Shown in pieces: positions 47,026 to 56,558 of a DNA stretch of 64,000 nt. The position numbers and the translations under genes are program-made. The stretch comes from Endozoicomonas numazuensis (lineage in GTDB: Bacteria > Pseudomonadota > Gammaproteobacteria > Pseudomonadales > Endozoicomonadaceae). Position 1 is the first letter of the stretch. The number at the start of each line of letters is the position of its first letter. A model generated the notes under the pieces. That model was not told the DNA's origin and searched no databases. It worked only from the letters and a program-made list of their open reading frames with translations. The stretch covers positions 351,845 through 415,844 of the forward strand of contig NZ_JOKH01000001.1 of assembly GCF_000722635.1 (NCBI RefSeq). The letters run 5' to 3'.

Positions 47026-47754
47026 ATGTCCAGCTTATGTGACCCTCTCCTGTCAATCGTTGTGCCACTCGGCCCCAGTGAACCCGAGTGGCCACTCCTT
47101 CTTGACCAATTGAACCCTCTTCCTGCCGGCAGCGAAGTTATCCTTGTTGGCTATCAGGACGAGCAGCGCCCAGCCAAACTGGATGAACTTCCAGCTTCTT
47201 TGATTCACCTCGAGTGGACTTGGTGTACCACTGAACAAGGACGCGCCTATCAGCTCAATACAGGAGCAGAGAGAGCCACAGGAGATTACGTCTGGTTTCT
47301 GCATGCAGACACAATACTGAACAGAGAAAATGTTCAGAGCTTACTGAATGCCATTGATCAATATCCAGAACGATTGTTCTATTTCAATCTCTGGTTTCAT
47401 GACAAAGAAACTCTTTGGCTATCCATTAACGAGTGGGGAGCCCGATTCCGCTCCGATGTTCTCGGATGCCCATACGGAGATCAAGGATTTTGCATCAGCA
47501 GAACACAGTTTCTCGACTTGAAAGGTTATCCCACCCAATCGCTATACGGTGAGGACCACGTATTCGTCTGGAAAGCCCGGCAAAACAAAATCCACCTGCA
47601 CACCTGTGGCACCAGGCTGGGCACCAGCGCAAGAAAGTACCATGATGCAGGCTGGCTAAATCTGACCCTGAAATACCAGCACCTCTGGCTCAAGCAGGCA
47701 GCACCAGAATTTTTTAAATGGCTCAGGATAAAACTGAATAGAAACAGGGTCTAA
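47026..47754 (+). CDS. TIGR04283-type family 2 glycosyltransferase
   Basis: 242 residues. The GT-A fold begins LSIVVPLGPSEPEWP; QGRAYQLNTGAERATGDYVW (about 72-91) and the FLHADTIL metal site (about 92-99), then GDQGFCISRTQF (about 150) and GEDHVFVWKAR (about 175) match TIGR04283, the second glycosyltransferase associated with arsenosugar clusters. It starts two bases after the phosphorylase stop. It would transfer a sugar to or from the arsenoribose. Confidence 0.85.
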   Translation: MSSLCDPLLSIVVPLGPSEPEWPLLLDQLNPLPAGSEVILVGYQDEQRPAKLDELPASLIHLEWTWCTTEQGRAYQLNTGAERATGDYVWFLHADTILNRENVQSLLNAIDQYPERLFYFNLWFHDKETLWLSINEWGARFRSDVLGCPYGDQGFCISRTQFLDLKGYPTQSLYGEDHVFVWKARQNKIHLHTCGTRLGTSARKYHDAGWLNLTLKYQHLWLKQAAPEFFKWLRIKLNRNRV

Positions 47755-47814
47755 ACAGCTCCTATTACCTCCACTGGTCAGATCCTGCCTATGTACTAGG
47801 CTTGTCTGATCATA

Positions 47815-48843
47815 GTGCAAACTGAAGCCAGTAGCCGAATGCCCGACAAAAGTAAAACCATTGCCGTTATTTGCGGCGGCCTGTCCCCTGAAGCCGATGT
47901 CTCCAGACTTTCTGCAAGCCGCATTACCCCCTGCCTGGAAGAGCATTATGGAAATGTTGTCCATCTGGAACTGGACGCAACGCTTGGAGAACAACTCATA
48001 GCTCACCAGGTTGATGTTGCCTTTCCTGTAGCCCACGGCCCCTATGGCGAAGATGGCCGCCTGCAGGGATTACTCGATATTATGGGCGTCCCCTACGTAG
48101 GCTCTGGCGCTCTGGCCAGCGCCTGCTCTCTGGATAAAGTGGTGACCAAGCGTTTGCTGCAGCCCTCAGGGATAACCATGGCAAAAGACAGGGTCGTCTA
48201 TCGTAACGAAAGCCATGAAGACGCCGCCCTCGACTGCATAGAAACCCTGGGACATAAAGTCATCATTAAGCCCTCGGGACAAGGTTCCGGCATTGGCGTA
48301 CAGTTTGCCATGGGTTACGAAGACCTGATGGGCAAACTGAAAACCGGCCTGCAAATGGACGATAAACTGTTGGTTGAAGAGTTCATTACTGGTAGGGAAA
48401 TCACCGCCGGCGTTTTACACATGGATGATTATCAGGTTTTGCCCGTCACCGAAATCACCACGCCAGATGGCGCCTGGTATGACTATGTCCACCGTTATAC
48501 ACCGGGTCTGAGCGACCACGTTATTCCTGCCAGAATCTCTGACGAACAGTATCGAAAAGTGCAGGAAATAGCACTTAAAGCTCACCAGACCCTGGGCTGT
48601 CAAGACCTCAGCCGTTCTGACTTTATTGTGCCTGAAACAGGTGAGCCTGTTTTCGCAGAACTCAATAACTTACCCGGAATGACTCCAACCAGTTTATTTC
48701 CAGACGGAGCGAGACACGCAGGAATCCCCTTTGATGCCCTGATTTGCAAACTGGTGGATCAAGCTTTAAAACGGGGAGAGAATATGCGTAATGGCAGGGA
48801 ATACTGGCCGATCCCCAAGCTGGATATCCACCAACCGCTCTAG
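47815..48843 (+). CDS. D-Ala-D-Ala-ligase-like ATP-grasp enzyme
   Basis: 342 residues (GTG at 47815) or 334 from the ATG at 47839; neither has a strong ribosome site. ATP-grasp motifs: VICGGLSPEADVS, AHGPYGEDGRLQGLLDIMGV (about 73-93), VIIKPSGQGSGIGVQF (about 150-165) and the Mg-binding ELNNLPGMTPTSLFPD. It is close to Ddl but GPYGEDG and SGQGSGIGV differ from the usual HGxxGEDG/REGSSVGV. A 60-84 bp gap from the glycosyltransferase suggests the same operon. It could be a second Ddl or a ligase that joins an amino acid to the arsenical. Confidence 0.78.
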   Translation: MQTEASSRMPDKSKTIAVICGGLSPEADVSRLSASRITPCLEEHYGNVVHLELDATLGEQLIAHQVDVAFPVAHGPYGEDGRLQGLLDIMGVPYVGSGALASACSLDKVVTKRLLQPSGITMAKDRVVYRNESHEDAALDCIETLGHKVIIKPSGQGSGIGVQFAMGYEDLMGKLKTGLQMDDKLLVEEFITGREITAGVLHMDDYQVLPVTEITTPDGAWYDYVHRYTPGLSDHVIPARISDEQYRKVQEIALKAHQTLGCQDLSRSDFIVPETGEPVFAELNNLPGMTPTSLFPDGARHAGIPFDALICKLVDQALKRGENMRNGREYWPIPKLDIHQPL

Positions 48844-48868
48844 CACAGTCAAGCATTGCTATACGTGC

Positions 48869-48929
48869 CGTTCGTGCTGAGCCTGTTGAAGTGCATCAAC
48901 CGCATCCTTCGACAGGCTCAGGATGAACG
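48869..48929. repeat. Palindromic repeat with cctgagcctgtcgaag-type core
   Basis: Left arm cgttcgtgctgagcctgttg and right arm caggctcaggatgaacg are inverted repeats around a short centre. The core gacaggctcaggatgaacg is a dispersed palindrome found in many proteobacteria. It lies just after the arsenosugar operon. Confidence 0.8.
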
Positions 48930-49380
48930 AGGTGTGTACTGTAATTAATACATGACTGCACTAGCGCGATTTTTTGCGATAAAAATACACTCTCTCTCCA
49001 CTTATTAGTGGAGGAGTGTAATAAAGGCGTTTTGCTCTATCGTCAATGATCTGAATTTCATATTTAGAAAAAGCAGCCAAACATCACTTAATGATTGCAG
49101 GTAGGGCTCAAGCAATTGAATAGCCTCGGATAAAATCATCTATTGAATAACGAAAGGGGGGGAATCTTATCTATATCAGAAGGATCTTCGCTGCAATGAC
49201 GGCTAAATAGCGTAGCTGGCGCTTGATCTGGATGAAACTACGCGTTTCAAACTTTCATCATTTAAGAAGAGTGAAATCGAGCCTGTATTTGTATTATAAG
49301 GCGTCGAGACGTAATCCATATTTTTCCTTATGAAAGCTTCCTTGACCGTTCTTCAGGACTCACGAAAGTTCCGGCATGAT
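48930..49380. other. Intergenic region between the arsenosugar operon and pth
   Basis: About 450 bp without a supported gene. A hairpin-forming stretch at about 48987-49019 (acactctctctccac / gtggaggagtgt) may be a terminator. The rest is AT-rich with no known motif. Confidence 0.4.
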
Positions 49381-49974
49381 TCAGGGTTTAAAGGTGTGGA
49401 GCTCCTGAACCGCCTTGGCACGAGCGCCATTAAAGGCTTCTGGAGAGATACGAATAGCTTCGTCGATCACTGAATCAATCTTCTGACGATCCGCTACAGA
49501 AGGCTTGTTCAGCACATAATTGACCACTTCCTTGCTGTCGCCCGGGTGACCAATACCCAGTCGCAAACGCAGAAAGTCCTTATTATTGCCTAATGCTGAA
49601 ATAATATCCCGAAGACCGTTATGCCCACCGTGACCACCGCCTTGCTTCAGGCGACCAACACCTGCAGGCAGGTCCAGCTCATCGTGAACAACCAAAATGG
49701 ATTGGGGGGGAATTTTGAAGAAGGTACTGATAGCACCTACTGCCTGACCACTTCGATTCATGAATGTAGTCGGGTTTAGCAGACGGACATCCTGTCCATC
49801 GATGGTAATGCGAGCAGCCAGACCAAAGAATTTCTTCTCAGGCTGAAGGCTTGCGCCATAAGCCCGGGCGAGCTGCTCCACATACCAGAAGCCGGCATTA
49901 TGGCGAGTATCATCGTATTGAGCTCCAGGGTTACCGAGTCCGACAACCAGCTTAATCGAGTGATCCTTCGCCAT
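49381..49974 (-). CDS. pth: Peptidyl-tRNA hydrolase
   Basis: 197 residues from the ATG at 49974, with ggagg before it; the longer frame overlaps rplY. Motifs: [21 protein letters not shown] (in part, with catalytic His in RHN), [23 protein letters not shown] and [12 protein letters not shown]. It frees tRNA from stalled peptidyl-tRNA. The operon is prs, rplY, pth. Confidence 0.96.
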   Translation of the reverse strand: MAKDHSIKLVVGLGNPGAQYDDTRHNAGFWYVEQLARAYGASLQPEKKFFGLAARITIDGQDVRLLNPTTFMNRSGQAVGAISTFFKIPPQSILVVHDELDLPAGVGRLKQGGGHGGHNGLRDIISALGNNKDFLRLRLGIGHPGDSKEVVNYVLNKPSVADRQKIDSVIDEAIRISPEAFNGARAKAVQELHTFKP

Positions 49975-50011
49975 AATATCCTCCACAGCTATAAGCTGCG
50001 CTAAGAGCTTA

Positions 50012-50641
50012 TTACTCTTCGCCGCCTTCTTCAGAAGCTTCTTCAGCTTCGTCTTCCTTAGCACCACGTACAGTCTGTACAGACGCTACGTCCAGGTCGT
50101 GACCTTCGCCCTGAAGCAGAGCAACCAGTTCAACACCCTTAGGCATAGTCAGGTCGGTCAGGTGGATGTGACCACCCAGATCAACATTAGCCATGTCTAC
50201 TTCGATGAACTCAGGCAGGTCAGCAGGCAGACACTTAACTTCTACTTCTACACGAGCATGAGTGATTGCGCCACCTGCTTTCACACCCACACAGCTTTCT
50301 TCGTTCAGGAAGTGCAGTGGGATGTGAGTAGTTACAGCATGAGTAGCGTCAACACGCAGGAAATCCAGGTGCATAGCAAACTCTTTTGCCGGATGACGCT
50401 GAATATCCTTCAGGATAACCTGCTGGGCAGCACCTTCTACGTCCAGAGTAATGATCTGGGAGTAAAAAGACTCGGATTCCAGTGCTTTACGAATAGCACG
50501 AGATTCCAGAGTGATTTGAGCAGGCTCCTGCTCACCACCGTAGATTACGGCAGGGATCAGTTCTGCACGACGCAGGCGGCGGCTCGCACCTTTCCCTACG
50601 TCTTTACGTGCAACAGCGCTCAGAGCGATAGCTTCAGACAT
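50012..50641 (-). CDS. rplY: Ribosomal protein bL25 (CTC form)
   Basis: 209 residues: the N-terminal 5S-rRNA-binding bL25 domain ([26 protein letters not shown] in part), then the CTC beta domain, and an acidic tail ([14 protein letters not shown]). The long TL5/CTC type is usual outside enteric bacteria. It binds 5S rRNA in the large subunit. It lies 37 bases before pth. Confidence 0.95.
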   Translation of the reverse strand: MSEAIALSAVARKDVGKGASRRLRRAELIPAVIYGGEQEPAQITLESRAIRKALESESFYSQIITLDVEGAAQQVILKDIQRHPAKEFAMHLDFLRVDATHAVTTHIPLHFLNEESCVGVKAGGAITHARVEVEVKCLPADLPEFIEVDMANVDLGGHIHLTDLTMPKGVELVALLQGEGHDLDVASVQTVRGAKEDEAEEASEEGGEE

Positions 50642-50801
50642 TTTCTTTCTCCAAAGGAATATCCCCGGTATCTTGCGACCAGATACCGGGGCTTTAATAA
50701 AGGCGCCATATCATACCGGCAATGAAGTCAATTGCAAAACAAAAGCTTCATTTTTACGGCAAATACTGCGCTTAACAAACAACCAGAAACGGCAGGAACA
50801 G

Positions 50802-50832
50802 AAAGGGCGCAGCCGCTATGGCTACGCCCTTT
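50802..50832 (-). terminator. Terminator downstream of prs
   Basis: aaagggcg-agcc pairs with ggct-cgcccttt around a short loop; on the transcribed strand it ends in a short T/C-rich run, 20 bases after the prs stop. Confidence 0.75.
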
Positions 50833-50851
50833 GATAGATCAGGCGAACTGT

Positions 50852-51793
50852 TTACTGAAACATAGCGCTGATGGATTCAGCGTTACTGATTCTGCGTACT
50901 GACTCAGCCAGCAGAGGAGACATATCCAGCTGACGAATACGGCCCAGAGCCTGAGCCGCAGGGCTCAGCGGAATAGTATTGGTAACTACCAGCTCATCCA
51001 GCTCGGAGTTAGACACATTCTCCAGAGCACGGCCAGAAAGAATGGGGTGAGTACAATAAGCAATCACTTTGGTAGCGCCCTTGGCCTTCAGTGCAGCAGC
51101 TGCAGCGCAAAGAGTACCGGCAGTGTCGACCATATCATCAACCAGCACACAGGTACGCCCGGTAACATCACCAATAATATTCATGACTTCAGACTTGTTC
51201 GCTTCAGGGCGACGCTTGTCGATGATAGCCAGATCAGTATTCAGACGCTTGGCCACAGCACGGGCACGCACCACACCACCGTGATCAGGAGAGACTACCA
51301 TCAGGTTTTCATAGCCCTGACGCTCCATATCATCCAGCAGGATAGGTGAGCCGTATACGTTATCCACAGGGATGTCGAAGAAGCCCTGAATCTGGTCAGC
51401 ATGCAGATCGACAGTAAGAACACGATCCACACCCACACCCGCAATCATGTCAGCCACCACTTTGGCACTGATAGGCACACGGGAAGAACGCGGACGCCGA
51501 TCCTGACGAGCGTAACCAAAGTAAGGCAGTACCGCTGTGATACGAACCGCAGAAGAACGACGCATGGCATCTGCCATTACCAGCAGTTCCATCAGGTTGT
51601 CGTTGGTAGGCGCACAGGTGGACTGGATGATAAATACATCACGTCCACGTACGTTTTCCTGGATTTCCACTGCAATTTCACCATCGCTGAAGCGGCCAAC
51701 ATAGGCCTTGCCCAGGGGGATATGCAGGTGATTGACAACCTTGTGCACCAGCTCCGGATTTGAGTTGCCGGCAAACACCATCATTTTCGACAC
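50852..51793 (-). CDS. prs: Ribose-phosphate pyrophosphokinase (PRPP synthase)
   Basis: 313 residues, full length. Makes PRPP from ribose-5-phosphate and ATP for nucleotide, His and Trp synthesis and for the phosphoribosyltransferases encoded in this window. Motifs: [18 protein letters not shown] (in part), [20 protein letters not shown] flexible loop and PRPP loop [14 protein letters not shown]. tRNA-Gln and ispE lie upstream. Confidence 0.97.
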   Translation of the reverse strand: MSKMMVFAGNSNPELVHKVVNHLHIPLGKAYVGRFSDGEIAVEIQENVRGRDVFIIQSTCAPTNDNLMELLVMADAMRRSSAVRITAVLPYFGYARQDRRPRSSRVPISAKVVADMIAGVGVDRVLTVDLHADQIQGFFDIPVDNVYGSPILLDDMERQGYENLMVVSPDHGGVVRARAVAKRLNTDLAIIDKRRPEANKSEVMNIIGDVTGRTCVLVDDMVDTAGTLCAAAAALKAKGATKVIAYCTHPILSGRALENVSNSELDELVVTNTIPLSPAAQALGRIRQLDMSPLLAESVRRISNAESISAMFQ

Positions 51794-52027
51794 GGATAAG
51801 TACCTTGCTCTGGTCGTAGTCTTGGGTGGATGTAGCTCTTCGCCAAACGAGCAGAACCCTCATCACGTAGCTCAATAGAGAGTGCAATGAAAGTTACATC
51901 ATTCTGTTTTGGGCTGCTTGGATTGGAAGCATTACCTTCGAAAGGTTCGAAGGAGAATGTTTTTTCCTGCGCGTTACGTCTCGTAAGGCAGTAGAGAGAG
52001 CTATCGGTAAGATAGGAATCGAAACAT

Positions 52028-52102
52028 TGGCTGGGGTGGAGGGATTCGAACCCCCGCATGGCAGGATCAAAACCTGCTGCCTTACCGCTTGGCGACACCC
52101 CA
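52028..52102 (-). tRNA. tRNA-Gln (anticodon TTG), third copy
   Basis: 75 nt with CCA. It differs from the 40 kb copies by a G-C pair in the anticodon stem (gcagg/cctgc in place of tcagg/cctga). Placement between ispE and prs is standard in gammaproteobacteria. Confidence 0.95.
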
Positions 52103-52142
52103 GTAACATAATTTGCAGTCACTGAACGCGGGATAATGGATT

Positions 52143-53027
52143 TTAATTCACGCATGATTGAAGCTGACTGATCGAGTTGTGAAGCGGAGATGTATTGACA
52201 CCGCGGGCAACAAAACCATTAACTTCTGAGTAGATTCCTGCCAGAGTCGCTTCCGCCTGTTCACGACTGGCAAACGGTACAAATACACATGCACCCGAAC
52301 CGCTCATCATAGCCTGCCCCATGCTCGAATTTCCGGAATTATCCAACAGCATTAAACATTTATCAACTTCCGGATAAAGCCTGCGAACCAATGGCTGAAA
52401 GTCATTGGTCAGCTCATTTCCATGCAGCCCGTTCAATGCGGCGCAAACTTTAATGGGACGAGTATCTCTTGTCAATTCCTGATGACGGAACATTTCTGTG
52501 GTATTGACGTGACAGTCAGGCTTAAGCACCAGATACCAGTACTCCTCAGGCGTTACGGGAGTAAGCCTCTCGCCTACTCCTTCAGCAAAAGCCGCATACC
52601 CACGTACAAACACCGGTACATCAGCTCCGAGCTGCAATCCCAACTCTGCCAGAGTATCTTCATCAAGCTGCAAGCCCCATAAAATATTCAGACCACGAAG
52701 TGCAGTAGCGGCATCAGAACTGCCGCCTCCGACACCACCACCCATTGGCAAGCGCTTAACAAGGTTAATTCTGGCACCTTTGACACAGCCTGTATGAGCC
52801 TGCAAAAGCCTCGCAGCCTTCAGTATAAGATTGTCGTTATTAACCAGTTCAGGAACATCACACATCAGCTGCAATTCATCATGGGCTTCAAAAGTCAGCT
52901 CATCACCAAAATCGAGAAACTGAAAAACAGTCTGAAGCTGGTGATAACCGTCTTCGCGCCGTCCGACTATATGCAAGAAGAGATTTAGCTTGGCCGGAGC
53001 AGGCAGAACCAGAGCTGAAGACGACAT
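52143..53027 (-). CDS. ispE: 4-diphosphocytidyl-2-C-methyl-D-erythritol kinase
   Basis: 294 residues from the ATG at 53027 (a TTG lies one codon upstream). A GHMP kinase of the MEP isoprenoid pathway. Motifs: PAPAKLNLFLHIVGRREDGYH (in part), the phosphate-binding LPMGGGVGGGSSDAATAL (about 95-112) and GSGACVFVPF. It is followed by tRNA-Gln and prs. Confidence 0.94.
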   Translation of the reverse strand: MSSSALVLPAPAKLNLFLHIVGRREDGYHQLQTVFQFLDFGDELTFEAHDELQLMCDVPELVNNDNLILKAARLLQAHTGCVKGARINLVKRLPMGGGVGGGSSDAATALRGLNILWGLQLDEDTLAELGLQLGADVPVFVRGYAAFAEGVGERLTPVTPEEYWYLVLKPDCHVNTTEMFRHQELTRDTRPIKVCAALNGLHGNELTNDFQPLVRRLYPEVDKCLMLLDNSGNSSMGQAMMSGSGACVFVPFASREQAEATLAGIYSEVNGFVARGVNTSPLHNSISQLQSCVN

Positions 53028-53197
53028 CAATAAACCATCCTGAAATAAACAATCATGAGCGATTAAACCATTTTCAGCCCATAGACAAAAATGACTTTCT
53101 CAACATAAACAGCCATGAGCGGGAAATGCGGCTCGCCCTGAAACAAAAATGGCTACAGGGTCTGATAGAGCTGCATTTTTATAGTAAAGAAGAGCGT

Positions 53198-53845
53198 TTA
53201 TTTTAGCTCCCAGCTTCTGGCAAACAGTGTTGCCTGCACCTCTCCCTGACGCACCTTGATTCTGGCAGGAAGGGTTACACCAGAAAAATCCTTGTACTGC
53301 AGGTATTCAACCTGCCAGCCCTGCTGACTGATCAGAGCCGGATAACCCTGATTATTCAATTGAATATTGGAGTCACTCTCGGGACTGGGCAACCCTACCA
53401 CCCAATAGCGCAGCAGACTGACGGGCAAATCCCAACCCGTTAGCTCAAACAACAAACCTTCCGGGCTTACACCGCTATAACGCTGGCCAGAAGCCTCCAG
53501 CTCTACCGCGCCAGATTGCCCCTTAATTTTCGCCACGGACTGCCCCAGAGGCCCGTCCAGGTAAATAAGATATTGCCCGTTATTCTGTTGCCACTCCAGT
53601 GACAGAGAACCTGACTGCCCAGGCACCCTCAGGCCAAGACGCCCCTTGAGACTCCAGTCATCAAGCGCTTTCAGCTGCTGTTGATGCGTTTTCCACAAAG
53701 ACTGTCGCTGAGACTCCGAATGAGCGGCCTCTGGCTTTGGAGCGGTAACACAACCGGATAGCCATAAGGTTAAAAGCATCAGTACAGTCAGCTTCAACCT
53801 TGAGCAATTATGAGATAGGTATGGAGTAGAAAACGGTGTTTGCAT
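53198..53845 (-). CDS. lolB: Outer-membrane lipoprotein insertion protein LolB
   Basis: 215 residues from the ATG at 53845 (ribosome site caggcag), chosen because the ATG at 53866 sits directly after a terminator T-run. A lipobox LWLSGC (Cys about 31) makes it a lipoprotein. The body WSLKGRLGLRVPGQSGSLSLEW and following beta strands match LolB, which receives lipoproteins from LolA at the outer membrane. Confidence 0.9.
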   Translation of the reverse strand: MQTPFSTPYLSHNCSRLKLTVLMLLTLWLSGCVTAPKPEAAHSESQRQSLWKTHQQQLKALDDWSLKGRLGLRVPGQSGSLSLEWQQNNGQYLIYLDGPLGQSVAKIKGQSGAVELEASGQRYSGVSPEGLLFELTGWDLPVSLLRYWVVGLPSPESDSNIQLNNQGYPALISQQGWQVEYLQYKDFSGVTLPARIKVRQGEVQATLFARSWELK

Positions 53846-53868
53846 ACTGCCTGTCTGGTTTTGCATGT

Positions 53869-53895
53869 AAAAAAGCGGGTCTTCTCAGACCCGTC
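53869..53895 (-). terminator. Terminator between the TPR lipoprotein gene and lolB
   Basis: cgggtct / agacccg around a four-base loop, followed on the transcribed strand by six Ts. A strong intrinsic terminator form, which implies lolB also has its own promoter or depends on read-through. Confidence 0.85.
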
Positions 53896-53914
53896 ACTTT
53901 TGATTACTCAGCCA

Positions 53915-55690
53915 TTATTCAGCGATGGAGACTTTAGACTCAGGTGACACACCTGCCTCTTTGAGCGACTGTTTTTCCAATCGTTCACGAGTCTCTTTTA
54001 AAACATCACTGTCCGGAGATTTTTGCAAAGCCTCATCCCAAAGGGCTTTAGCGTCTTCTTTGCGCCCCAGAGCCCATAGCACCTCACCCAGGTGAGCCGC
54101 CACTTCATGGTCTGGATACTTTGCATAGGCGCTCTTCAAATAACCCAAAGCAGCCTGATAGTTTCCGAGTCGATAGTAAATCCAACCCATGCTATCCATA
54201 ATGGCAGGGTCTTCCTTATCCAGGGCATAGGCTTTCTCAATCAATGCCCTTGCTTCTTCAAAGCGATCAGTTCGATCAGCCAGGGTATATCCCAGGGCAT
54301 TCAAGGCAGCTGCATTTTCTGGCTGAGCCTTGATAATGGCACGCAGATCCTTTTCAAGATCATCAATACGTCCCATTTTTTCATACACCATAGCCCGACC
54401 ATACAGCAGATTAACACTGTCCGGATAGCGCAACACGGCGCCTGTAAACAACTTTAATGCGTCATCCAACTCTGAGGCATTCACCAGAATTTCTGTTTCA
54501 AGCAAATACAGCTGCACAGCGTGTGCAGGAAAACGGTTACGGTCTTCATCCAGCTGCTGCCTGGCCTCTGCGACTTTACCCTGCCTTAGCTGCATCTGAA
54601 TCAGAGCAACCCGTGACATCATAAATTCTTTGCCTGGCATAACGTTCAGAAAGTATTTTCTAGCCTGATCATACTGACCTCTCTGCTCCGCTATTCGACC
54701 CAGATAGTAGTTGGCCGTGCTTTTCCTCTGCCCCAGTGCTATCAGCTGCTTAAAGTACTCTTCAGACTCGTCAACCATATCATTCTCAAGCGCAATCAAC
54801 GCCAGAGACAGTATGATCTCGACATCATGGGGTGACTGTTTCAGCAGAACCTGAAACTGATCCCTGGCTTCTCCCAATTTATCCAGATGCACCAGCACTC
54901 GAGCATAAATCAGACGTAACCTGGGGATTTCAGGGTGTTTTCTGACGGCATCAGCCAGCATTTTCTCAGCCTCGCCGCCTTTACCCATCTTGTTGAGGAT
55001 TCGCCCCTTAAGAATGATGGCTTTGACATAACCCGAGTCTTTGGAAAGAAGCTGATCGCACAGTTTGATCGCTTCATTCAGCTGGTTGTCCTGCAGAAGA
55101 AGAATGGCTTTACCCAGTTTCAGTGACCGATGATCCGGGTAATCCTTAAGGATGCTGTCAAATGTGACCAGTAACTGCACCCGCTCATCTTCCGAAAGCT
55201 CCGATGCGCTGGCTGCGAGGAAATCAAAACTAGCTTCACCTTCAAGAGCCAGCACCTTTCTCATCTGCTCAACAGCACGATCCAGCTGACCCGCCCTTAT
55301 CAACTCAATGGCACTGGCCTGCAAGGCTGCAGCATTGTCCTCATCCAGCTTTGCCCAAAGCACAGCGGCATCCAGAGAAGCCTGTCGGGCACCAATCAGT
55401 TGACTGATCTGATAGGCTCTTTTGGCAATACCTTTATCCTGAGTTTTATGAGCTTGCTTGAGATAATTGCCCAACGCCAGATCGTAGCGCTTGCGCTGAC
55501 CACCCAGCTCAGCAACCAGCAAGTCATAAAGAGTGTCGGGCTCAAATGAAGCAACTGGTTCTTCTGGTTTGTTATTGACCGCAGGGGCTGACTCAGAATT
55601 CACTTCTGACTGCCCGGAATACTGAATTGAAGAACAACCTGACACCAGAATGGCTGCCAGCAATAAAGAGAAACCATTAAGTTTCTTCAT
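53915..55690 (-). CDS. TPR-repeat lipoprotein
   Basis: 591 residues from the ATG at 55690 (MKKLNGF), with a lipobox VSGC (Cys about 19). The rest is a series of tetratricopeptide repeats, for example LDRAVEQMRKVLALEG, LNEAIKLCDQLLSKDS, YDQARKYFLNVMPG and YQAALGYLKSAYAKYPDHEVAAH (in part). It is orthologous by position to the TPR lipoprotein found next to lolB-ispE in Pseudomonas. It likely assembles envelope protein complexes. Confidence 0.9.
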   Translation of the reverse strand: MKKLNGFSLLLAAILVSGCSSIQYSGQSEVNSESAPAVNNKPEEPVASFEPDTLYDLLVAELGGQRKRYDLALGNYLKQAHKTQDKGIAKRAYQISQLIGARQASLDAAVLWAKLDEDNAAALQASAIELIRAGQLDRAVEQMRKVLALEGEASFDFLAASASELSEDERVQLLVTFDSILKDYPDHRSLKLGKAILLLQDNQLNEAIKLCDQLLSKDSGYVKAIILKGRILNKMGKGGEAEKMLADAVRKHPEIPRLRLIYARVLVHLDKLGEARDQFQVLLKQSPHDVEIILSLALIALENDMVDESEEYFKQLIALGQRKSTANYYLGRIAEQRGQYDQARKYFLNVMPGKEFMMSRVALIQMQLRQGKVAEARQQLDEDRNRFPAHAVQLYLLETEILVNASELDDALKLFTGAVLRYPDSVNLLYGRAMVYEKMGRIDDLEKDLRAIIKAQPENAAALNALGYTLADRTDRFEEARALIEKAYALDKEDPAIMDSMGWIYYRLGNYQAALGYLKSAYAKYPDHEVAAHLGEVLWALGRKEDAKALWDEALQKSPDSDVLKETRERLEKQSLKEAGVSPESKVSIAE

Positions 55691-56558
55691 GAATGGTATG
55701 CCTTTACCCGTTGGAAATAATGTCTGCACTGAATCCTGCTCCCAGGAGGCCGTTTATTCTCGGCCAGCCTCCTTTAGCCAGCAGTCCCGGATGGATCCGT
55801 TTTCAACTGCAGTCTTCTTTATCATGACATACGCCATTTATCGTGGAAAACACTTTGCTGCAGAGTCTGTGTCAGAAGACCGCACAAAATATTTTTCTTT
55901 CATATGGGTATGACTGGATACATCCGGGTTTGCAGTTGTTGCCGTTCCATAGGAGAATTGATCGGCCAAAAGAGCTGTTAAAACAGAGCAAAGATCAAGA
56001 TTCTTTGTCTGTCTGATCACGCAACCTCTTGTTGATTGACGCCTGAGAGCTGCGCAAAAGGCAGGTCATTAACAGGGGCCTGACAACAAGTTGCAAACGA
56101 TCAGGCATAAACAATCTGTCTGACATGACAGGAATTCACTCTGTTTTCGTTGCAATAAACACGGACAGGCTAACAGCCAGCGCTTGGCAACTGAATGTCC
56201 AGAATAGACTTTTCAGTCCGCTTCAGGCGGAAGAATCCAGGGCGAAAGACCAGCCAGCCGTCCAGTGTTGTAGAATAATGTACGGTCAATAATAGCAGTG
56301 AGATTCAAAAATACAGTCCAATCCTCTGTTTACATAACTATGTACTGGACTGAACAAACATACAATCTTCCCAAAGCTCGGTAATCGTTATCATTGAGCC
56401 GGGAGAGTACGAAGAGTTATGGCATGCGCTGCGATAAACAGAAAAACAGCCATGAGTCATTGAAACAATATGTCATCACCGCAGGAGATGAACAATTTTT
56501 CACAGTAAAAGTACAGCCATGTGGCTGACTAGAGCGTAAGAAAAGGCAACAGGACTTT
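55691..56558. promoter_or_regulatory. Divergent region between the TPR lipoprotein gene and hemA
   Basis: About 870 bp without a supported gene. It must carry both promoters. The stretch ggtaatcgttatcattgagc near 56381 weakly resembles a Fur half-site, not enough to call. I see no tRNA or large repeat. Confidence 0.4.

Noticed and set aside
56378-56400. Possible Fur site upstream of hemA (ggtaatcgttatcattgagc)
   Set aside because: Only one half resembles the Fur consensus.
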